Source: Pseudomonadota bacterium (GTDB lineage: Bacteria > Desulfobacterota > Syntrophia > Syntrophales > UBA5619). From it: a DNA stretch of 8,957 nt. A program made the position numbers and the translations under genes. Location: NCBI GenBank assembly GCA_018896355.1, contig JAHIMW010000053.1:1-8957 (forward strand). Direction: 5' to 3'. The notes beneath the pieces were generated by a model. That model was not told where the DNA came from. It saw only the letters and a program-made list of their open reading frames with translations, and did not search any database. Below are positions 6,096 through 8,957 of the stretch, piece by piece (the first letter of the stretch is position 1; every line of letters begins with the position of its first letter).

Positions 6096-7286
6096 ATGTT
6101 AACAGAAACTTCAGTTTCAACAAAAAGAAAATACAATGTTTTAGATGTGAAGTCTGCAAAGAAGGTCGCGTCTTTTTGGCTGGAACGTGCGAAATTAGAG
6201 AATGCGATTGAATTTGGATTACCAGAAGTAGATGACCGTTATCACATTTGGCGAGTGCCTTTAGTGGGGAAAACGTCGCGTGACCGGATGGGTGAAGTTG
6301 TCATTGATGCGTACACGTCATTTATTATTGAAGATAAATCAACTAATTCCGAAGTGCTCGAATCCCGCCTACTTGGACGAAATGGCCATAATAAAACAAA
6401 GGTAAAAAAGCAAAACGATACCTATGTTTTGTCATCGCTACGAAATACTATCGCACAAGGCGATAGCGAGGAACTGTTACAGGAACTTCCTGCCGGAAGT
6501 GTGAATTTGATATTCACCTCCCCGCCCTATTACAATGCCCGTCCCGAATACACCGATTACATCACCTACGAAGAGTATCTGCTCAAAATTCGAAAAATTA
6601 TTCAAAATGCTCACCGGGTTTTGTCCGAGGGTTGTTTCTTCGTGATGAATGTTTCCCCTGTACTTGTTCGACGCGCTAACCGAAACGAAGCCTCACGCCG
6701 CATCGCCGTGCCTTTTGACATGCACAGGCTATTTATTGAGGAAGGCTATGACTTTATTGATGATATTATCTGGGAAAAGCCAGAAGGGGCTGGTTGGGCG
6801 ACAGGCAGAGGCAGACGCTTCGCTGCTGACAGAAATCCTTTGCAATACAAACCTGTCCCCGTCACGGAATACATTTTGGTTTATCGCAAGCACACGGACA
6901 AATTGATTGACTGGAATATCCGCGCTCATCCCGAAAAAGAAACCGTGAAGGCCTCAAAAATCGGAGACAACTACGACCGGACAAACATCTGGAAAATTAC
7001 TCCGTCCCATGATCAGCGCCACCCCGCCATTTTCCCTGTTGAATTAGCAGAGAAAGTAATCAAGTATTATTCTTTCAAAGGGGATGTTGTGCTTGACCCA
7101 TTTGCTGGAATCGGCACAGTTGGGAAAGCGGCTGTAAAACTAAACAGACGTTTTGTGCTGCTTGAACAGAATCCAAAGTATATCTTTATCATTCGAGAAG
7201 AAGCCAAGTCTTGGCTTGGAAAAGAAGCAAGACAAGTTCACACCATTAACTGTGCGCCTGTTGACGCAGACAATATGCTATTCTGA
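6096..7286 (+). CDS. Type II DNA methyltransferase, beta-class SPPY (probable N4-cytosine), with N-terminal extension
   Basis: This 396-residue AdoMet-dependent methyltransferase acts on the amino group of a base. The catalytic motif IV TSPPYYN is at 141-147 and the AdoMet-binding motif I LDPFAGIGT at 333-341, followed by the acidic Glu357 of motif II. Motif IV before motif I defines the beta class. SPPY is typical of N4-cytosine enzymes and also occurs in some N6-adenine ones. HPAIFP at 309-314, before motif I, is also usual. The region between (about 200-300; EKPEGAGWATGRGRRFAADRN lies at 228-248) likely holds the target-recognition part. Residues 1-105 are extra to the core: SAKKVASFWLERAKLE, then W-V and GEVVIDAYTSFIIEDKST, shaped like a small PepSY-type alpha/beta unit. 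The ATG at 6096 is the first in-frame start after a stop at 6081-6083. The codon use is AT-richer than the flanking genes. It precedes the endonuclease by 8 nt. Confidence 0.9.
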   Translation: MLTETSVSTKRKYNVLDVKSAKKVASFWLERAKLENAIEFGLPEVDDRYHIWRVPLVGKTSRDRMGEVVIDAYTSFIIEDKSTNSEVLESRLLGRNGHNKTKVKKQNDTYVLSSLRNTIAQGDSEELLQELPAGSVNLIFTSPPYYNARPEYTDYITYEEYLLKIRKIIQNAHRVLSEGCFFVMNVSPVLVRRANRNEASRRIAVPFDMHRLFIEEGYDFIDDIIWEKPEGAGWATGRGRRFAADRNPLQYKPVPVTEYILVYRKHTDKLIDWNIRAHPEKETVKASKIGDNYDRTNIWKITPSHDQRHPAIFPVELAEKVIKYYSFKGDVVLDPFAGIGTVGKAAVKLNRRFVLLEQNPKYIFIIREEAKSWLGKEARQVHTINCAPVDADNMLF

Positions 7287-7290
7287 GGAG
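7285..7290 (+). promoter_or_regulatory. Ribosome binding site for the endonuclease, overlapping the methyltransferase stop
   Basis: GAGGAG overlaps the TGA stop of the methyltransferase and lies 4 nt before the endonuclease ATG at 7295. Ribosomes ending the methylase would cover it, so translation of the nuclease is probably coupled to that of its protective methylase. Confidence 0.7.
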
Positions 7291-7294
7291 TAGT

Positions 7295-8479
7295 ATGCCC
7301 AAAATCAAAAAACAACTAAATGCTTTGACAGACCTAATCTCGACCACAGATTTGGATTTACTTTCTGCCAGCGGCAGTCAACTTGTAGAACAAATTGGGC
7401 TGGATATTGTCCGCGGCGTTGTATTAGATATTCTCACAGGCAAGAATTTGAGGGATTCAACCGAAGCTCTAACACGCCGTAGAATTGCTACATTGAATTT
7501 GGCAACTATGGAGTTATTCATCAAAGGTTCGGCAAACTCCAAAGATTTTGTACATGAACTGCCCAGGATAGCCACGGACATTCTTTTAAAAGGAAGTTTA
7601 TCCAAAGCCGAGAGGTGGCTTGCTCAATGGATTCTTGGCTTAACCGACAAAGCATTTCAAAATGTTTTGAGAGATGATCCCGAAGCAATTGCGGAATATC
7701 GAGATAGATATATCCAAATATGCGATGAAGTCATTGCCGCAAGAAAATCAGAAAAAGGGACATTGGAAGGTGAAATCACAATAAATGGAAATCAAAAGGC
7801 TCAAATCAATTGGCTTTGGGTGACATACCTGCTAAACACGATTGGCGCACAAACTCTCGCCATTCGAGGCTCCGAAAAATCTGCTTATGGCAAACTCTTT
7901 GAAAAATTAGTACTTGGCTCATTGCTTCATATTTTAGGTTTTAAGCACATCGCACCACCTCCACAGGAATACGAGAAAGTCTTTTGGCTTTCCTCACGCA
8001 ATGAAAAACGCGAAAGCGACGCGACCTTGCTTTATGAGTTGGGTCAAGGTGTTCGATTTGACATTGGATTTATAGGAAGGGGAAATCCCGAAATTTCACT
8101 TGACAAAGTGACACGATTTGAGCGCGAGATTTCATTGGGACGTTCAAAATTCTTTATGGCGACCATTATTCTCGTTGACCGCATTGGCGCAAATAGTCGA
8201 ATTAAGCGTATGGCAGAAGAAGTGCACGGCACGATCATTCAAATGAGCGCGGGATATTGGCCGAGACAAGCTGCCCAGGTTTTGAACAAATCTGTTGGAT
8301 TCAAACATGATTTGCTTCGCATGACCGACAGTGAAACAGAGAAGTATTTGCGGAAAGCCATGCGAAAAGTTCCTTTAGAACAATTCATTGGCCTATCCGA
8401 AGAATTTGGAAATCATGTGGTCAAAGAAGACCAAGCACCATACAATCTTTTTTATGAAACCTCGGAAGATGAAAGTTAA
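7295..8479 (+). CDS. Type II restriction endonuclease, CfrBI-like family
   Basis: This 394-residue soluble protein lies directly after, and is probably translationally coupled to, a DNA methyltransferase, the standard context for a restriction enzyme. I recognise a CfrBI-family pattern in the central block IGAQTLAIRGSEKSAYGKLF (183-202) and the following EKLVLGSLLHILGF helix. CfrBI cuts C^CWWGG, so that specificity is a reasonable guess and not something the sequence proves. The N-terminal 150 residues are helical; the likely catalytic part is about 195-300. Candidate acidic residues are Glu203, Asp256 (in VRFDIGFIG), Glu267 and Asp270-Lys271. A textbook PD-(D/E)xK spacing is not obvious. No signal peptide or membrane segment is seen. 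Frame and ends are intact, so it could be active. Codon use is AT-rich like the methyltransferase and unlike mnmG or ettA. It is convergent with the HigA gene, with 46 nt between stops. Confidence 0.75.
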   Translation: MPKIKKQLNALTDLISTTDLDLLSASGSQLVEQIGLDIVRGVVLDILTGKNLRDSTEALTRRRIATLNLATMELFIKGSANSKDFVHELPRIATDILLKGSLSKAERWLAQWILGLTDKAFQNVLRDDPEAIAEYRDRYIQICDEVIAARKSEKGTLEGEITINGNQKAQINWLWVTYLLNTIGAQTLAIRGSEKSAYGKLFEKLVLGSLLHILGFKHIAPPPQEYEKVFWLSSRNEKRESDATLLYELGQGVRFDIGFIGRGNPEISLDKVTRFEREISLGRSKFFMATIILVDRIGANSRIKRMAEEVHGTIIQMSAGYWPRQAAQVLNKSVGFKHDLLRMTDSETEKYLRKAMRKVPLEQFIGLSEEFGNHVVKEDQAPYNLFYETSEDES

Positions 8480-8508
8480 CACCCTCGTAATAACCGAAAA
8501 TGGTGTTT

Positions 8509-8540
8509 CTCCGCGGTCGCGCGGCTTATGCTGCGCGGAG
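8509..8540. repeat. Inverted repeat over the higA stop codon
   Basis: CTCCGCG (8509-8515) and CGCGGAG (8534-8540) can form a 7-pair GC-rich stem with an 18 nt loop that contains the higA stop. Neither strand has a T run after the stem, so it is not a canonical intrinsic terminator. It may still slow transcription or protect the 3' ends of the two converging transcripts. Confidence 0.35.
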
Positions 8541-8840
8541 CGGTTTGATCTTGTTAATTTCCTGTCCGCACACCTGCTCCGCCTGCCATAAATTGTAGGC
8601 GCGCTGGGCATTCAGCCAGAATTCCGGGGTGTTTCCGAACAGACGGGCCAGTCGCAGGGCCATTAACGAGGTCATCGCCCATCGTTCACGCAGTATTTCA
8701 TTGATCGTCTGCCGGGACACCCCCAGCGATTCAGCCAGCTTGGCGGTCGTGAGACCGCAGTCCGGCATGAAATCTTCTCGCAACATTTCCCCCGGATGGG
8801 TCGGGCTGATTGTCCGGCGGGGCGTATTTTCAATACTCAT
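8526..8840 (-). CDS. higA: HigA family addiction-module antitoxin / HTH regulator, apparently orphan
   Basis: This 104-residue protein carries the HigA/VapI landmarks: HPGEMLREDF at 15-24, a Cro/C1-type helix-turn-helix at about 31-54 (TAKLAESLGVSRQTINEIL), LRLARLFG at 62-69 and the family tail PEFWLNAQRAYNLWQAE at 72-88. HigA proteins bind and neutralise RelE-like HigB toxins and repress the shared operon. I chose the ATG at 8840; a TTG at 8861 would add seven residues. HigB is normally encoded just upstream of HigA, yet the 117 nt upstream in the window hold only C/G-rich repeats and no toxin-like tail. Nothing toxin-like follows either. It may therefore be a solitary regulator or a module that lost its toxin. 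Its GC-rich codons match the host genes rather than the RM genes. Confidence 0.88.
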   Translation of the reverse strand: MSIENTPRRTISPTHPGEMLREDFMPDCGLTTAKLAESLGVSRQTINEILRERWAMTSLMALRLARLFGNTPEFWLNAQRAYNLWQAEQVCGQEINKIKPLRAA

Positions 8841-8872
8841 CACTCTTGATGCCCTCGTCAAAAGTCAATTTT

Positions 8873-8893
8873 CCCCTCCCCTTGCGGGAGGGG
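8873..8893. repeat. Intergenic hairpin CCCCTCCC / GGGAGGGG
   Basis: CCCCTCCC (8873-8880) and GGGAGGGG (8886-8893) form a perfect 8-pair GC stem with loop CTTGC. It lies 33 nt upstream of the higA start. This type of CCCCTCCC...GGGAGGGG element is a common interspersed extragenic repeat in GC-rich proteobacteria. Confidence 0.7.
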
Positions 8894-8957
8894 ATTAAGG
8901 GGAGGGGGAAATTACATCCGGAAATACAGTCACTTATCACCCCCACCCTAACCCTCC
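8894..8957. repeat. Continuation of C/G-rich interspersed repeats, cut by window end
   Basis: After the hairpin come ATTAAGGGGAGGGGG and, about 30 nt later, CACCCCCACCCTAACCCTCC at the window end, which looks like the start of another unit of the same repeat class. No gene is visible here on either strand; the minus-strand frame open through it is only translated repeat. Confidence 0.5.

Noticed and set aside
8478..8507. AACACC / GGTGTT inverted repeat after the endonuclease stop
   Set aside because: Only six pairs with an 18 nt loop and only three T after it; too weak to call as a terminator.
5800..8510. Target-site duplication or attachment site around the RM cassette
   Set aside because: The only shared words at the two borders are very short (such as GGTGTT at 5822 and 8502) and are expected by chance; no integrase or tRNA is present.
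1..8957. CRISPR array, rRNA or tRNA genes
   Set aside because: No regularly spaced repeats and no tRNA or rRNA-like sequence were seen by eye on either strand.

Overview
The window looks like a piece of a Gram-negative chromosome. The clues are an outer-membrane lipoprotein of the RlpA/SPOR type, a proteobacterial-style DUF493 protein and an EttA-class ABC-F protein. A Desulfobacterota/Syntrophia-like host would fit the style of the proteins and the G-rich intergenic repeats, but this is inferred from general appearance and not from any search. Most of the window is GC-rich housekeeping DNA. The stretch from roughly 5810 to 8500 is visibly AT-richer and carries a type II restriction-modification (RM) pair, which I read as a horizontally acquired insert.

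Layout. (1) 3-2795, plus strand: the 3' part of a HAD-like protein cut by the window edge, a small DUF493 (YbeD-like) protein, and ettA. (2) 2828-5623, minus strand, convergent with ettA: rlpA and, upstream of it, mnmG. A short reading frame whose stop overlaps the mnmG start by ATGA lies just upstream and may be the tail of a lost operon partner. (3) 5806-6095: no convincing gene, but a near-consensus sigma70 promoter (TTGACA, 17 nt, TATACT) and a Shine-Dalgarno-rich leader for the RM operon. (4) 6096-8479, plus strand: a beta-class SPPY DNA methyltransferase with an extra N-terminal domain, followed 8 nt later by a protein I recognise as a CfrBI-family type II restriction endonuclease. (5) 8526-8840, minus strand: a HigA-type antitoxin/HTH protein with no HigB toxin visible beside it, then C/G-rich interspersed repeats running off the window end.

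How the genes work together. ettA (ribosome-bound ATPase) and mnmG (tRNA wobble-uridine modification) both act in translation; rlpA acts in cell-wall remodelling at the septum. The methyltransferase and endonuclease form a self-contained host-protection and restriction module, with methylase first and nuclease second in one transcript. The module sits where an operon upstream of mnmG appears to have been broken. I see no multi-gene system that is clearly new. The most unusual points are the architecture of the RM module (tandem order, N-terminal extension, start-site arrangement) and the possible gene remnant at its left border.
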